Counted from the first letter of the stretch, positions 47,791-60,785 are shown. The stretch: 64,000 bases of DNA from Rhynchosporium graminicola (GCA_900074885.1 FJUW01000021.1:496001-560000); one strand, 5' to 3'. A program made the numbers and translations. The notes: generated from the sequence alone by a model not told the origin.

Positions 47791-48318
47791 AATATAAGGA
47801 ATATGTCAAATTAGTATTATAATACTTAATAGATACCGGACTTTAAGTAGATATTAAGAAAAGCGAATTCTATATTACTCGGACTAAATACCTCGGATAT
47901 ATTATTATTACTAACGGAATCGAGCCAGATCCCGAGAAAGTAGTATTATTAGTAGACTAGAAGTACTCCGAAACGGTAATAGCTATAAAATCCTTCCTAG
48001 GATTCTATAGGTTTTATTATTAATTTATTCGGAATTTCGGCCTTATTACTAAACTTCTCTTAGTGCTTACTCGGCCTATAGTACTATAGAATTTCACTAA
48101 CGATTATAAGAAGTCCTTCGACGATTTACGTTAATAGCTACTATCGGTATAGAAACTATACTATTTCGACCCTGAATTATAAACTAAACTAGAAACTAAT
48201 ACTTCTAATAGTATAATAGCTAGAGTTATCTTCTAATTATATAAAGATAACTAGTAGTATCTAATTAGATTCTACTCTTATATTCTTAATAGATATGAAC
48301 TAAACTAGGAGATCTACG

Positions 48319-48584
48319 ATAAGGAGCTATACGCTATTATTAAGTCTTTCCGGAAATAGAGACTAGAACTTATATCTCTATAACGCTATACTAGCGTATA
48401 TACGGACTATCGATCCTTAGAATACTTTATAACTACTAAGGTCCTAACTAGTAAGTAAGCTAGATAGATAGAATTCCTTTCCGAATTTAATTTTCAAATT
48501 ATATATACGCTTAGTAAAGATAATACTAAAGCTAATATCCTTAGCTATAAGGAATAAGATCTAAGGATATAAGAATAATAGAAA
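48319..48584. repeat. Left copy of a 266-bp duplication at the assembly gap
   Basis: The sequence right up to the N run is repeated from 49149 to 49414 with three differences in 266 bases. It encodes the end of RNase H (YDKELYAIIKSF). Confidence 0.95.
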
Positions 48585-49148
48585 NNNNNNNNNNNNNNNN
48601 NNNNNNNNNNNNNNNNNNNNNNNNNNNNNNNNNNNNNNNNNNNNNNNNNNNNNNNNNNNNNNNNNNNNNNNNNNNNNNNNNNNNNNNNNNNNNNNNNNNN
48701 NNNNNNNNNNNNNNNNNNNNNNNNNNNNNNNNNNNNNNNNNNNNNNNNNNNNNNNNNNNNNNNNNNNNNNNNNNNNNNNNNNNNNNNNNNNNNNNNNNNN
48801 NNNNNNNNNNNNNNNNNNNNNNNNNNNNNNNNNNNNNNNNNNNNNNNNNNNNNNNNNNNNNNNNNNNNNNNNNNNNNNNNNNNNNNNNNNNNNNNNNNNN
48901 NNNNNNNNNNNNNNNNNNNNNNNNNNNNNNNNNNNNNNNNNNNNNNNNNNNNNNNNNNNNNNNNNNNNNNNNNNNNNNNNNNNNNNNNNNNNNNNNNNNN
49001 NNNNNNNNNNNNNNNNNNNNNNNNNNNNNNNNNNNNNNNNNNNNNNNNNNNNNNNNNNNNNNNNNNNNNNNNNNNNNNNNNNNNNNNNNNNNNNNNNNNN
49101 NNNNNNNNNNNNNNNNNNNNNNNNNNNNNNNNNNNNNNNNNNNNNNNN
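48585..49148. other. Assembly gap, 564 N
   Basis: A run of N between two near-identical copies of the same gypsy-1 segment. The coding order continues normally after the second copy, so the gap probably hides no missing domain. Confidence 0.99.
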
Positions 49149-49414
49149 ATAAGGAGCTATACGCTATTATTAAGTCTTTCCGGAAATAGAGACCGGAACT
49201 TATATCTCTATAACGCTATACTAGCGTATATACGGACTATCGATCCTTAGAATACTTTATAACTACTAAGGTCCTAACTAGTAAGTAAGCTAGATAGATA
49301 GAATTCCTTTCCGAATTTAAATTTCAAATTATATATACGCTTAGTAAAGATAATACTAAAGCTAATATCCTTAGCTATAAGGAATAAGATCTAAGGATAT
49401 AAGAATAATAGAAA
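49149..49414. repeat. Right copy of the 266-bp duplication at the assembly gap
   Basis: Matches 48319-48584. Two of the differences are transitions of RIP type (CCGG here, CTAG in the left copy), and the third is an A/T change. Confidence 0.95.
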
Positions 49415-49639
49415 CGGGATAATAGATCTCGGGTTTTACTACCTCTAGACTACTTAGACCCTAGGATTAACGCGGAACTAGCTAAGTATTATATCGATTA
49501 AATTAGTTATATATACTTAATATCACTAAGGACTAATATACTACCGGAACTCGCACGTAATTCCTTTAATTTAATCGAGAAACTATACTAATTTAACTGA
49601 GAATCGTTCTCTAATAAACGGAATATATTAGAAGATAGC

Positions 49640-51000
49640 TATACTATTAATAATAGTTTACTACTTTATAATAGTTATCTATACGTATAACGCTATATCC
49701 CGCTATATACCTATTTAATTAGCGAAGTCTACGATTAAGTTTCCTCCGCTTATTTAAATACTCGTAAGACTACTGAAATGATTTCTACCTATTACTACTA
49801 GAAAGGACTTATATCGGATATAAAATAGTATACTTATAATTACCGCCTATATTAGTACTCTTATCCGAAGCAAACGAAATAGTAAGGATTCCTATACCTA
49901 TTACTAGTGCTTAGCTACTCTATGTAGTACCTAGCTATAGATTTTAAGGACTTCCCGCCTAATAACTAAGGATTTAATAGGATATTAGTATTTATTAACC
50001 GCTTAAGGAAGGACTCTATATCGATACCGTGCTACTATAATATTAATACCCGCGGGATAGCGATGTTATTTATCTAATAGATATATCGTTTCGGATATAC
50101 TCTTAAGTTAATTATATCCGACCGAGGAGCTCAGTTAGTCTTATTCTTCTAGTAAGAGTTTTACTATATAATTAGAGTTAAGGTTAAGCTCTCTATCTCC
50201 TTCTACTAGTAAACTAATAGATAAATAGAGATTATGAATTAGTATATTAACTAACGCCTTAGACTCTTCGTTAATTACTACTAGAGTAACTAAGGTGAAC
50301 TACTACTAATAATAGACTACGCTTAAGTAATCTTGCCTTACGACTCTATCGGTATAGCGCCTTATACTTTTAAATACGGAATACTACTACGGAATAGCTA
50401 GGACTAGAAGTAACTTACCGGATCGATACCGTAAGAGAAGCTTAACTATACCGATACTAAATCCTTAGCTAAACGTGCTAAATCCGCTATCGAGGTTATA
50501 AAAGCTAATATACTAGCTACTTAGTATAAGATAAGCGCTATAACTAACCCGAAACAGTATAGTATCGACTAGGAAGTTAGAGATAAGGTATTTCTCTCTA
50601 TAAAGAACCTTAAGAATTACTAGCTAAGTAAGAAGCTATTTAGTCTCTAGGCAGGACTATACTAGGTCCTAGCTAAGATCGGACACTCCTATAAGCTAGA
50701 TTTGCCCCCGGGATCTTCTATTTATAATATATTCGCTCCCGAATTACTCTTTAAGGACCCGGACGACCTATTACTAAGCTAGGAGTTATAAAACCTACCC
50801 CCGGAGGTTATCGCTACTTAAGAAGAGTAAGAGTTATAAGATATACTCGCTATATAGCTCCTAAGAGGTAATCTGAAGTATTAAGTTAGCTAGCTAAGCT
50901 ACGACCCGGACCTAACTTAGTATAATACTTCCGACCTAATAGGTACTCCGTATAAGCTCAGAGACTTCCATACTACTAACTTAAGTAAACCTGGACTTCT
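49640..51000 (+). pseudogene. Integrase and chromodomain of gypsy-1
   Basis: SDRGAQ marks the integrase core. After it come the C-terminal blocks DKVFLSIKNLKN and VLAKIGHSYKLDLPPGSSIY, NIFAPELLFKDPDD, and then a chromodomain (DILAI, LLRGNLKY, LSYDPDPT, LRDFHTTNLSKPG). Chromodomains steer such elements to marked chromatin. In-frame stops are scattered through it. Confidence 0.85.
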
Positions 51001-51129
51001 ATGTAAACTAGAATAGTAGATTAAGACCTAGGAAGACGGAATAGATAACTATAGTTACTTAGAGAATAATAAGCTATTATAGTTACTAGTATTAGAATTT
51101 ATTACTAAGGATAATCCCCTGATTATACT

Positions 51130-52330
51130 CTATAATAATACTGTATCTAGAACTCTACTTCTTTAACTACTCCTACTTTACTAGTTTTCTCCTCTAAGTT
51201 CTCCGGAGCTTCTAGTAAATCTGGAATATCTAGAACCAGAACTACTATATCTAATTCCTTACTTAAATCTGCTAACGTAGCTTTAGTAGTAGACTGAGTA
51301 TAATAGCTAATCTTACGGGCTTTCTTCTTTAGAGAGAGTCCGGGAGTATCTAGATCTAACGCTATCTCTGAACTAGAAGGTAAATTCCTCTTTCCCTTAG
51401 TATTAGATATCGTAGTCTTAAATATAGCTTTCTTCGCAAATTCCCGTATAATACTATTTAACTCTTTTATCTACTTTAATACTATTTATACTATTAACCT
51501 AGACTTCGCCGAATCTACTATTAAAAGATCTAGATCTTATATCACGTTAGTATCATACTAGTATCTAAGGGTTTAAGATCGTAACTTATTACTTTAATAA
51601 ACTCTAACTCCTTAAATACTTTCTCTATAGAATACCTTAAAGCTTAAGTCTCTGCTAATTATATAGTAGTAATCTTTAATATAGTAGTAAGAGCAGCAGA
51701 TTTCGCGAGATAATAGATCCGATTAATAGCTTTATAGGTAGCTATAATACCGCCCTGATTTAGCTCCGCGTCCTTAGCTTCGCTGCTAGGAAGTAACTCG
51801 GATAAAATAGTATACTTCGTATTAATATAGTTAGGTAACTATAACGTGTTAGTATATATAACTACGTTTAGGTTTAAGTAACTTATATACTTATAATTGC
51901 TCTTTAATGCCGAATAATACTTATAAAGCTTAGAGTTAAGCTTATTAAATAAGTATAAGAGTTCTAAAATAGGAGTATTATAGTACTTTATCTTAAGGAA
52001 AGCGCGAATATATCATAGGTAATATATATAATACGCTACTGAAAGAGTACCGGTAGGAACTAGTAAAAGTACTATAGGAGTTAGCGTTATAGATCCGTGA
52101 AACTCTTATACTGCACTTAAGGATTATCCCTAAAACTAAGATAGGAAACTTACTTATGTTAAGAGAAGAGTTAATTAGGTCGATTGATATATAAGATTAT
52201 AGCAGACTGCTATAGTAGTTAGTAATAATACTTACTCTAGAAGCTATATCGTAATCTAGGGAGAGTAAACATATAAGTTAAAGTAGTTATCGCGGTTGAA
52301 AAGGAAAGGCTCTAATGTTAATAAACCCCT
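51130..52330 (-). pseudogene. Antisense accessory reading frame in gypsy-1
   Basis: Between the chromodomain and the 3' LTR the minus strand, not the plus strand, has coding character. Long stretches are open with few stops, all TAG/TAA: NYINTKYTILSELLPSSEAK, DAELNQGGIIATYKAINRIY, YLAKSAALTTILKIT, KVFKELEFIKVISYDLKPLD, FKTTISNTKGKRNLPSSSEI and LDLDTPGLSLKKKARKISYY. The product would be about 350-400 residues, Lys/Ser-rich at the C-terminal part. I do not recognise the family. A TATAAAGG-like box lies just upstream on the same strand. Extra reading frames after integrase are known in some LTR retrotransposons; this one is likely cargo or a regulatory frame, but the role is unknown. Confidence 0.55.
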
Positions 52331-52331
52331 T

Positions 52332-52341
52332 CCTTTATATA
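52332..52341 (-). promoter_or_regulatory. Possible TATA box of the antisense frame
   Basis: The minus strand reads TATATAAAGG upstream of the antisense frame. In AT-rich DNA such a match can easily be chance. Confidence 0.25.
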
Positions 52342-52590
52342 CCCTACGCCCTACTTAAACTCGACTCCTACTGTAAATAGATAAAGTAAATACCGCTTAC
52401 CGCCCGATTTGGAAGCTACGACTAATATAGTACTATTATAGCGATATAACTAGTTAGAACCTAATAAAGAATTTATTATTACTAAAGAGCAGCTAGCGCC
52501 TATTACGCGAATATCGACGAAAACAGTTATAATAAAGACTAATTCCAGTATAAACTATAACCTTCCGAGCTTAGGGTCAAGCTCTTCTTA

Positions 52591-52599
52591 GGGGGGGGG
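52591..52599 (+). other. Polypurine tract of gypsy-1
   Basis: Nine G directly before the 3' LTR, where the plus-strand primer of reverse transcription is made. It is purine on the coding strand and so supports the plus orientation. Confidence 0.75.
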
Positions 52600-52602
52600 T
52601 AA

Positions 52603-52870
52603 TATGACGACAGCTCACCTGAATATTATATAAGAAGAAGGATAGATAATAGGGCCTAAGTTCATAGGTATCCCGGAAGAACTAGTATCAGACCAAGTAT
52701 AGTATCGAACTAATACCGGAATATATATATAAAGTGCATTAAACTCTATCTCTCTTCTTCTTCCTTCCTTATCTTTTTGTTTTCTTCGTAGTAGACTATA
52801 TAAGATCGCTCTTGGCCTCTCTACTCGTTTATTCTTGCTTGTATACCGCCTTGAGTCTTATGTCGTTACA
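52603..52870 (+). repeat. 3' LTR of gypsy-1
   Basis: 268 bp ending CGTTACA, same length as the 5' LTR. The start reads TATGACG here, where the 5' copy has TGTGACG. GGGT follows at 52871-52874. Confidence 0.92.
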
Positions 52871-55300
52871 GGGTAGTAGTTTCCCTATATAAATAGGTAG
52901 TTGAACCTTATCCTATTTATCTTAGGGTAATAATACTAAGTCTCTAATTTGCCTGTTTTCTCCCTAGTTCTACTATAGCTTCTTATCCTTATAGAAGACC
53001 GGACTAGAAGACTTAATAATCTTCTTACTCCTTAGATTATAGAATCTCTACTACTCCGTAGTATTCTTATATCTAATAAATATAACTGGCATTCCAGTAG
53101 GTTCCAGTTTACTTGCTCTATACTCCTTTAGTACGTGTATATAAGCTATATAACCCTATACCCTTAAATGCTTTATAGATAGTATTTTACCTATCTAAGC
53201 TTCTATAGGAGTCTTTCCCTCCGGCCCTATAGAGGTCCGGTTACGTATATACGTACAAGTACGGGTTGCTTCAGCTCAGAAGATCAAGAGTAGTTAAGCC
53301 TCTATAAGTATAGCACGTATTAGAGTGATTAAGGTTCTATTTAACTTTTCTGATATTCCGACCTACTACTAAGAGTATACTATAGTAAACTTAAACTATA
53401 CTACTCTAAATTTGACCTCTTATATAGCTCTTAAAGCTCGGAATTCAGGAGTATTATCTAGCCTAATAGAGAGCAGTTTCTTAGTACTCTCTACTTCTAC
53501 TTCTAACTTCTATTTAGTCAGAATTTCGTCGATATCTCTTCGGTATTTAAATAGCGTCTAAATATGTCGAGTTGCCTTATTAGTTATTATAAGTATTATA
53601 GTATCTCCCTTAAGGCTAGGAGTATTAATTAGTCCCTACTAGTCGATATGAACCCTACTAAGGATTCTGTCTATTCTTTCTAGACGAGTTCTATTAATAA
53701 CCCGTATAGCCTTTACTATAGCGCACCCGGTATAGTAATCTTAGAGTTTCTATACCGGTACATCTAACCTAGAAGTCACTTTATCGACTCCTTTTGTAGT
53801 ATTATAAGATAAGTAACTAAGTCGTTAGTACAGGAGGATTACTTGCTTCCCTATATCTTCTATACTAGTAATATAAGCTATTTCTACTATATTTAAGAAG
53901 TAAGCTCTTCTAATTTTCTAAGCTACTCTAATTACTCTCTCCTAGAGAGTAAGAAGTAGCCCCGTATCAGGTGCTTCCTCTATACGTATCGATATACCTT
54001 TATCTTAGAGCTAGAGTACTGAAATCAGGTTTCCAGAAAGACCTAGTATATGAAGTACTCCGGTAATCTTAACTATACGCCTTTCTCTATATACTAAGAT
54101 ATCTAGGGATATAACGCCTTTAGCGATTCCTTCTAGTATACTACTATTTATAGTACTAATTTTGACTATATAATTTAGAGGTTTATAAGTATTAAAAATA
54201 CTCTGATTAAACGTTATATATTAGGAATACTTAGAATCTACTATCTTATTAGTAGATACCTTAGCTCCTACTACTATCCAGTAGTTATCTAGAGCTTAAT
54301 TAGCTACCTTACTCTGTAGCTTATTTCCAGCTACTAGTAGTAGACTAGTAGAGGGTTTTGCACCCTCTTTCTTTAGCTAAGTATACTCTCTTAAGTAGTA
54401 ACCTATTTTACTATAATTATAGCACTTAATCTTAGCTTTTACATTAGTTACTTTTATAGCTTACTCTTTAGTCTTCTGAATAATAGACTTTAGTAGAGAT
54501 CTTTCTATCTCTATATACTAGCTGATAATTACTTCCTAGGTTAAATTTCCTCCTAATTCTAGTAATACTAGAGGGCCGTAGAATTCTGAGTTATATGCCC
54601 TTAGTACTTTAAATAATATAGTTGTTTTAAGTATATTAGAGGGCATTTCCCGTATAGAGATCTCCCTAATCTCTCTCTATAAGCTAGTTAATTTACTAGT
54701 AATAACGATAATATTATAGTTATTTCCTAAGGTAGTTTTAAAGCTTGAAAACTCCCTTAGTTTAGAAACTAGGTTTATAGCTAATACTAGTACGTATATC
54801 TGCCGTAAAGCCTCCTATTAACCTTTAGTAGTAGGTAATTCTACTATTCAGGTTAATACTTATTAAGAATATATACTAAGTATTATAGTATATACTTTAG
54901 CGTTCTTCCTAGTAGACCTTAAGAGGTCTACTACCTTTAGCTCCTTAGAATCTTTCCCTTTACTACTCTTCTTCTTAGGGTTTCCTTTAGTGTTCTCGCC
55001 TAGTCCTAGGGTATCGTTCTATTCTAAAAGACTACTAGAAATACTTCTAAAACCTATCCTAGGGTTACTATATCTACTAGAGGGATACCCTATACGGCCT
55101 AGGGTAGAGTATACCTTAATGCTACTCTCCTCAGGCCCTTCTATTATTACTCTCTAGAGCTCCTTACTCTATAGTAGTAACCTGACTTATAGTAACTAGA
55201 CTCTATAATTAGAGCCTATTAGCCTTACTACCCTCGGCTTCTCTCCTTCGTAATCACTTATACTTCTAGTATAGTAATATACCTATTAGTAAAGAAGTAG
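52871..55300 (-). mobile_element. Copia-1 retrotransposon, 5' part (gag, protease, integrase)
   Basis: Reading the minus strand from right to left gives a gag start (SDYEGEKPRVVRLIGSNYRV near 55200-55265), a zinc knuckle (54386-54430), a protease region with WIVVGAK, SILEGIAKGVI, ILGLSGNLISV, and an integrase (TRLERIDRILSRVHID, SLKGDTIILIITNKATRHI, KYRRDIDEIL) from about 53820 to 52900. It joins the fragment at 43523-44263 across gypsy-1. All frames carry TAG/TAA codons from RIP. No LTR is seen at the right end: copia-1 gives way to gypsy-2 gag sequence at about 55290-55330. Confidence 0.85.
54386..54430 (-). pseudogene. Gag zinc knuckle of copia-1
   Basis: The minus strand reads KCYNYSKIGYYLRECT. 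First and last Cys remain, while the second Cys and the His are now Tyr. Confidence 0.75.
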
Positions 55301-56723
55301 TAGATAAGGTAAACCTGCTAGATACTTACTATAGAAACCGGAACAACCTAAGATAGTTTATCCTTTAGTACTAAATATACCTCGCCTTCAATAGAGATAA
55401 GTTCGAAGCGGATTCCCTTAAAGTACTATAGATTGCTTCGTTCTTTCGCGATACTATAGCTTACTAGATCGAACTAGCTTTAAGTAATTACTTAGTTAAT
55501 CGTCACTCGACCGGGGCTTATTCTACCGCTATAACTAAGAAAAGTCAAGTTATCTTTCGAACTATCGCAGGCTTTACTACTGCTATTAAAGGAGTCTTCG
55601 GAGACCCTAATAAGAAGGAGTAAGACGAAAAGCACTTACTCGGAATTCGATAGCGAGGATCTATTTATAATTATACTATCGAGATCTACTACTACTCTAT
55701 ACGGTTAGACTAGACTAATAGTAGATTAAGGGCCTAATACTACCGAGGCCTTAAAGACTATATTAAAGATAAGCTATCTAGGACTAATAAACTAGATAAC
55801 TTAGAGGACTTGATTAAATTATCTATTACTATTAATAAACGAATCCGAGAATAAGCGAAGGAAAAAGGAGAATACTTAGTACCTACTTACCTCCGGAAGC
55901 TCTAATTTCTATAATAATATAATAAGTATTAGGGAAATTTCTAGCCTTACCTAAATAATAAATATAACTATTATAATCTAATAGAATTAGATAAAGTAGA
56001 GAGAGGATCTAAGGGCTAAGCTAAGAAAGATAAACGTTAAGTTAGGGGTCTTTATTATATATATAATAAGCCGGGATATCTCGTATATAATTATTCTCAG
56101 AAGAAGAAATAGGAAAGGAAACCCTAGAATAAACCTAAGAGAGAATTCGGATTAGTAGAAAGGAAGCTAGATTACTAAGAAGCTTCTAGCGCAGAATAGA
56201 GTTCGTAGGACTTTATAACTTATAAATCTAGCGAAAGATTTAAAGAGAACTTAGTTAAACTTCTAGATAAAGAGTAAGAAAGCTAGAGTTTATAAATAAA
56301 AGAAACTATTTATATAATAACCTTCTGTATAATAACGAGAACTAGACTCTTCGAAATCACGAAAATAGAAGAAGAATATAAGCTTACTACGGAACTAAGT
56401 CCGATTTTATAGAGTATTATCGAACTTATAATACACTTATCCCGGGTATAGACTATATCGTTACCTACCGCGATACTACTACTATTATATTCTAAGAAAA
56501 CATAAGGGATATTAAGGAATAACTAGATTATTATATAGCTAACTTCGAAGGAGAACCGAAACTAAAAGAGTTTAAATAACTAGATCAGTTCCTTCGAATA
56601 AAAGATACTTAAGCTATTACTAAGGAAACAGGAGAGGAACGCTATTAGTAGAGAAGATAGTACCTATTAGAACTAGCTACCTATTAGAGAATAGTACTAG
56701 ATCCGATCTAAGGCTAGGCTAAT
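55300..56723 (+). mobile_element. Gypsy-2 retrotransposon, 5' part (gag)
   Basis: The plus strand reads as a gypsy gag through many stops: FSALS-like FELSQALLLLLK in one frame and HLLGIR-type sequence in another, then a zinc knuckle GLYYIYNKPGYLVYNYSQKK (56047-56103) with Cys and His changed to Tyr. No LTR is seen on the left. The coding order resumes at 62312 after copia-2. The family differs from gypsy-1, since the zinc-knuckle and protease sequences differ. Confidence 0.75.
56719..56723. repeat. Target site duplication of copia-2, left copy
   Basis: CTAAT directly before the left LTR, repeated directly after the right LTR at 62307-62311. Confidence 0.85.
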
Positions 56724-56901
56724 TATGGCAAGGTTACGTTGATCTTCAGAGTAAGGCATAGAGTGGTTGAATGATGTTAGTTGTATTGCAGTACTGATTA
56801 CTATGGAGAGTTGACTAAAGGTATTATCTAGGAATATCCGCACGGACTATACACGTGACTATAGTCACCTGATCCACACTAAGACCTATATCCTCGTAAT
56901 A
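56724..56901 (-). repeat. Left (3') LTR of copia-2
   Basis: 178 bp starting TATGGCAAGGTTACG and ending CTCGTAATA. It matches 62129-62306 with scattered C/T and G/A changes only. The next bases on the inside, read on the minus strand, end in AGAGGGGTA, a fitting polypurine tract. Confidence 0.92.
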
Positions 56902-59900
56902 TACCCCTCTATAGAGATACTATAAAGTCGGTAACTTCTACAGGTACGAGTGATCTAATTTCTTTTGTAATTAGTTGATTATACTATCGTATGCGTACGT
57001 ATAGTAATACCCCTGGAGACTAGCACCATGCCTTAATATCACGTGAACTAGATAAACTACAGGTTCCGTAATTCCTTCAAGATAAGTCAGCCTTCTAACT
57101 GATATCTACACCCCTTATTCTAAGTATAAAACAGTTATATTCAGTATTACTATAAAGGCCTTAAGGTCTTATAGGCTAAGTAGTTTAGTGAAACTATCTG
57201 CTACGTTCTCTTTTAAGGGTATATACTAAGGGTCTAAATGACCTCTAGCGACCTCCTAGCGAAAGTAGTGAAATTTGATATCGATATACTTAGTACGTTA
57301 GTGTAATTCAGGGTTCTGCGATAGAGATAAAGCTCCCTGATTATCGCACTGCATCTCTATACTCCTAGAGTCCAGCTTATTATAGCCTAGCTCCTTCAGT
57401 ACTTAGCGTATCTATGAAGCTTCTCTAGCAAAGGCGCATATAGCTATATACTCTGCTTCCGTAGAAGCAAGAGCTATAGTAGTCTATCGCTTTAAAATAG
57501 CTAAGAAAATACCTCCTGTAAGGAAGAAACAGACCCCGGTATATAATACTCTATTAATTCGGCTACTAGCCTAATTAGAGTTATAAAAACCTCTTAATTT
57601 CATCTTTTCTCTATTAGTAACGTCTCCTCCGTAAGTCGTAGCATAATACTTCGTACCTTATAGGTATATAAGTACTCTCTTAGCGCTCGCAAAGTATTAA
57701 GGTAATAGATTTATTAGAAATTATAATAATATAGAATAGTAGTATAGTATATCCCAGCGAGTATGAGCTAGGTACTATAGACTACCGCAAAGCTATTAAT
57801 ATAGCTTGATTTCTTATAGAGTAGCTACTCCCTTGAATTTGACTATAGAAACCTCTGAACTAGTAGCAAAGGGCGTATTAGCGCTCTTATAGTTAGTTAT
57901 TCTAAATCGATCTAATATCTTGTCGATATACGTATCTTAGTAAAGAGAAATCGTTTTCTTCTCTCTATTATATATAATTCTGACGCTAAGGAAGTATTTA
58001 GCTAGTCCAGCTAGTAGAATATCGAGTATAGTGAGAATCTTCTTCTTAAGCTCTTCAAGAGCTATTCTAGCCTTTGAGATAACTAGAAAATTATCGATAT
58101 AAGTAATAATAATTATTCTAGTTTCTTAGTTAATATACATGTAATTATCAGTTTATAAAAGTATAAAGTCGATAATACTGAACTCCTTGCGTAGTGTCTC
58201 TTACTAGAGGCGTAGAGACTACTTCAGACTATATAGAGCCTTTAGTAAGAGTATATATTCCTTGTCTATAAGTCTACGCCTAAATTATCTATAAAATAGT
58301 AGTAATTTAACGTATATTAGGGTATTAGCTTTACTATATAAGAATGCTATTACTATATTAAACTGTTCGACTTCTAAGTCGTACTCTGCTATAACTACTA
58401 AGCCTATCTTCTAAGTAGAAGATTTATAGACTCCGGTATATATCTATTCGTAATCGTGACTAAATCGTTACGTATAACCTTAGACTATAAATCTGACCTT
58501 ATATTTATCGATTTTGCTATCTATATCTCTCTTAGTCTTGAAAACTAGACGAGACCCTAGTACTCTGCACCCTTTTAGTATATCAGAGCGACTTATAATC
58601 TTCTAAGTCGACTTCTCTTCAAGAGATCGATACTCCTTGATTATAGCCTTCTTCTATTCTGGCTAATTAGCTCTCTTTATAGCCTAATCTAAAGTAGTCG
58701 GATTATCTAAGAATAGAGACTCTTCTTAAGCTGTATGAAAAGCGAGTCGATACTGACTAGTACTCTCTTATACTTTTTTAAGTAGTGAAACTATATAGGA
58801 GTAGCTATTATTTAGTTCCGGTATTACCTTAGGCGTCGAATTTGGAGTCGGATTATTACAGCCAGAGCGTATAGCCCTAGGGACGTACTCCGGCATATAG
58901 TTCTTAGATCCAGGAGGCTTACTACGCTTCTTTTATATAGTAATTTGCTCCGGAATATCGACTTCTAGTGCTGGAATTTCGTCCGTGACTATAGACTCGG
59001 TATCTTCTGTACTATCGATTTCGACTTCGGAATCCTCGTCTTAGCTTATAATACCTGTATCAGGAGTAGTACTACTAGTAACCTCGACGTCTTGATTTTG
59101 ACTCAAATTATCGATAGAATTACTCTTAGTTTAAGGTATTATTATAGCGTCTTCTTCGTGAGGTTCTATAACTAAGCTATCTTTATTAAATCGTAGATTA
59201 AGAGGTACGAACTACCTTTCTATTAACTAGGTATCTATAGATATTATAACCTTCAAATCCTACTAGAATACCCTTTTCAGCTCTAGGAGCTACCTTATAG
59301 CTCTAGACTCTCTTCTCCCTATTAACTAGTATAAAGATAGGATATCCTAATATATAGAGATACTTAATAGAGGGAGTATAGTTTACCCCTAGCTTAATAT
59401 CGTCCTAGAAGCACTTAAAAGGAGTCTCCCTTTCTACTCTAGAAGTAGAAGTAAGGTTAGCGATATATATACAGGCGAGTAGAGTTTCTAGCTATATATA
59501 GTTAGGTATATTCTGATCTACTATAACTATACGTACCTTCTCGATAATCGTAAATATAGAGCGTTTAGCTCTTCTATCTTACTCTAGAGTATATAGAGTA
59601 GACTCCTTTAGTAGTATTCTAAGGTAGTTAGTAAGCTCTTTCATCTAAGAGGGAGAGTACTCCTTGCCCCTATTATATCTCTATACCTTAATTTTGCGGT
59701 AATACTATATTTCAGCTAACTTGATTAGCTTTTGATTAGCTAGGTATATATCCGACTTCTTAGCGTAAGTAAAGGCCTACTTTCTAGTCGAATAGGCGCA
59801 TAAGAAGATAGAGGCGTAAGAGTAATTATTCAGACCCTTAGGTTTAAGGTATACTATATCTATATAGATTTTATCTATTGATCTAGCAGGTCGTGCATAT

Positions 59901-60734
59901 GCCGATACCGTATTAACCTTCCGAATAGGTCGGCCTTTCTTATATAGTACGTAAAAGCGAGTTCTTCTAGTCTTAAGCTCTATAAACTTCATACTAGTAA
60001 CTATAGATTAAGTGCGTCGTACTACGTTAAAGCTAGCATAATATATATATCTATACTAAAGCTCTATATCGACTATAGCTTGCTCTACTACTATAGGTAA
60101 GCTTAAACCCGGAAGGCTAGCGTACCTTACGCCGGAGGTCTCTTTAATAATAAATAGATCTTTATTAATTATATAGATCTCTTTCTCCTTAGACGTATAG
60201 AGAATAGAACTACGTAAATAACCTCCTAATTTATTTAATTTAGAACCGGAGTATAAGTAGACTAGAGACTATAGGATATATAGTATATCGTAGCACTCTA
60301 ATATACGTACTATACTGTCGGTTTTTAGCGCCTTAATCATATAACTTCTAATCCTAGTAGGGCGTAACGGCCTATTAATAGTAAGTATATACTATAAATC
60401 GTCTCTTAGCGTATATAAGGTAAACTTAGAAAAGTCGTTAGATATATACTCTATAGCGCCGGCATCGAAGAGCTATCGTGACTTATTATAGTAAGAGAAT
60501 ATAGCTATAGAAGCTGTAATAGTAGGGAAACACAGTAAAAGAGCTGCGCCGAAGATATTACTATCGTCGGAATCGTTATCCTTCTTCTTCTTCTTTCTAC
60601 TACTAGTCTTCTTCTTATTAGTCTTATTAGTCTTACTCTCTCTCTCCTTCTTCTTTAGCTATTCAGTATACAGGATCTACTTCTTTCTAGACTTCTTCTT
60701 AAACTCCTTCTTCTTCTACTTATTAACTATAAAG

Positions 60735-60785
60735 CAGTTCTCTGGAGAGTGCTTTAGTAATAGCTGTTTATAGTACTTGCAAGGA
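60735..60785 (-). pseudogene. Gag zinc knuckle of copia-2
   Basis: The minus strand reads CKYYKQLLLKHSPENC, with first Cys, His and last Cys kept and the second Cys now Tyr. Confidence 0.8.

Larger units (their letters stand above)
44264..52870 (+). mobile_element. Gypsy-1: Ty3/gypsy LTR retrotransposon with chromodomain, RIP-mutated
   Basis: Two LTRs of 268 bp bound the element, and GGGT directly flanks both ends (44260-44263 and 52871-52874). Inside, with many TAG/TAA codons in otherwise readable frames, the order is gag, CCHC knuckle (46102-46150), aspartic protease (near 46400), reverse transcriptase (about 47370-47800; FVKKADRGLRFYIDYRKLN, KVLPFGL, YLDNILIYSE), RNase H (near 48170-48370; IYDKELYAII), integrase (about 49640-50420; SDRGAQ) and a chromodomain (about 50840-51000). 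The order PR-RT-RH-IN is that of Ty3/gypsy. An antisense reading frame follows. CA and TG are nearly absent while CG is kept, as RIP does. The N gap lies after RNase H. It was inserted into copia-1, whose two halves join cleanly when it is removed. Confidence 0.92.
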
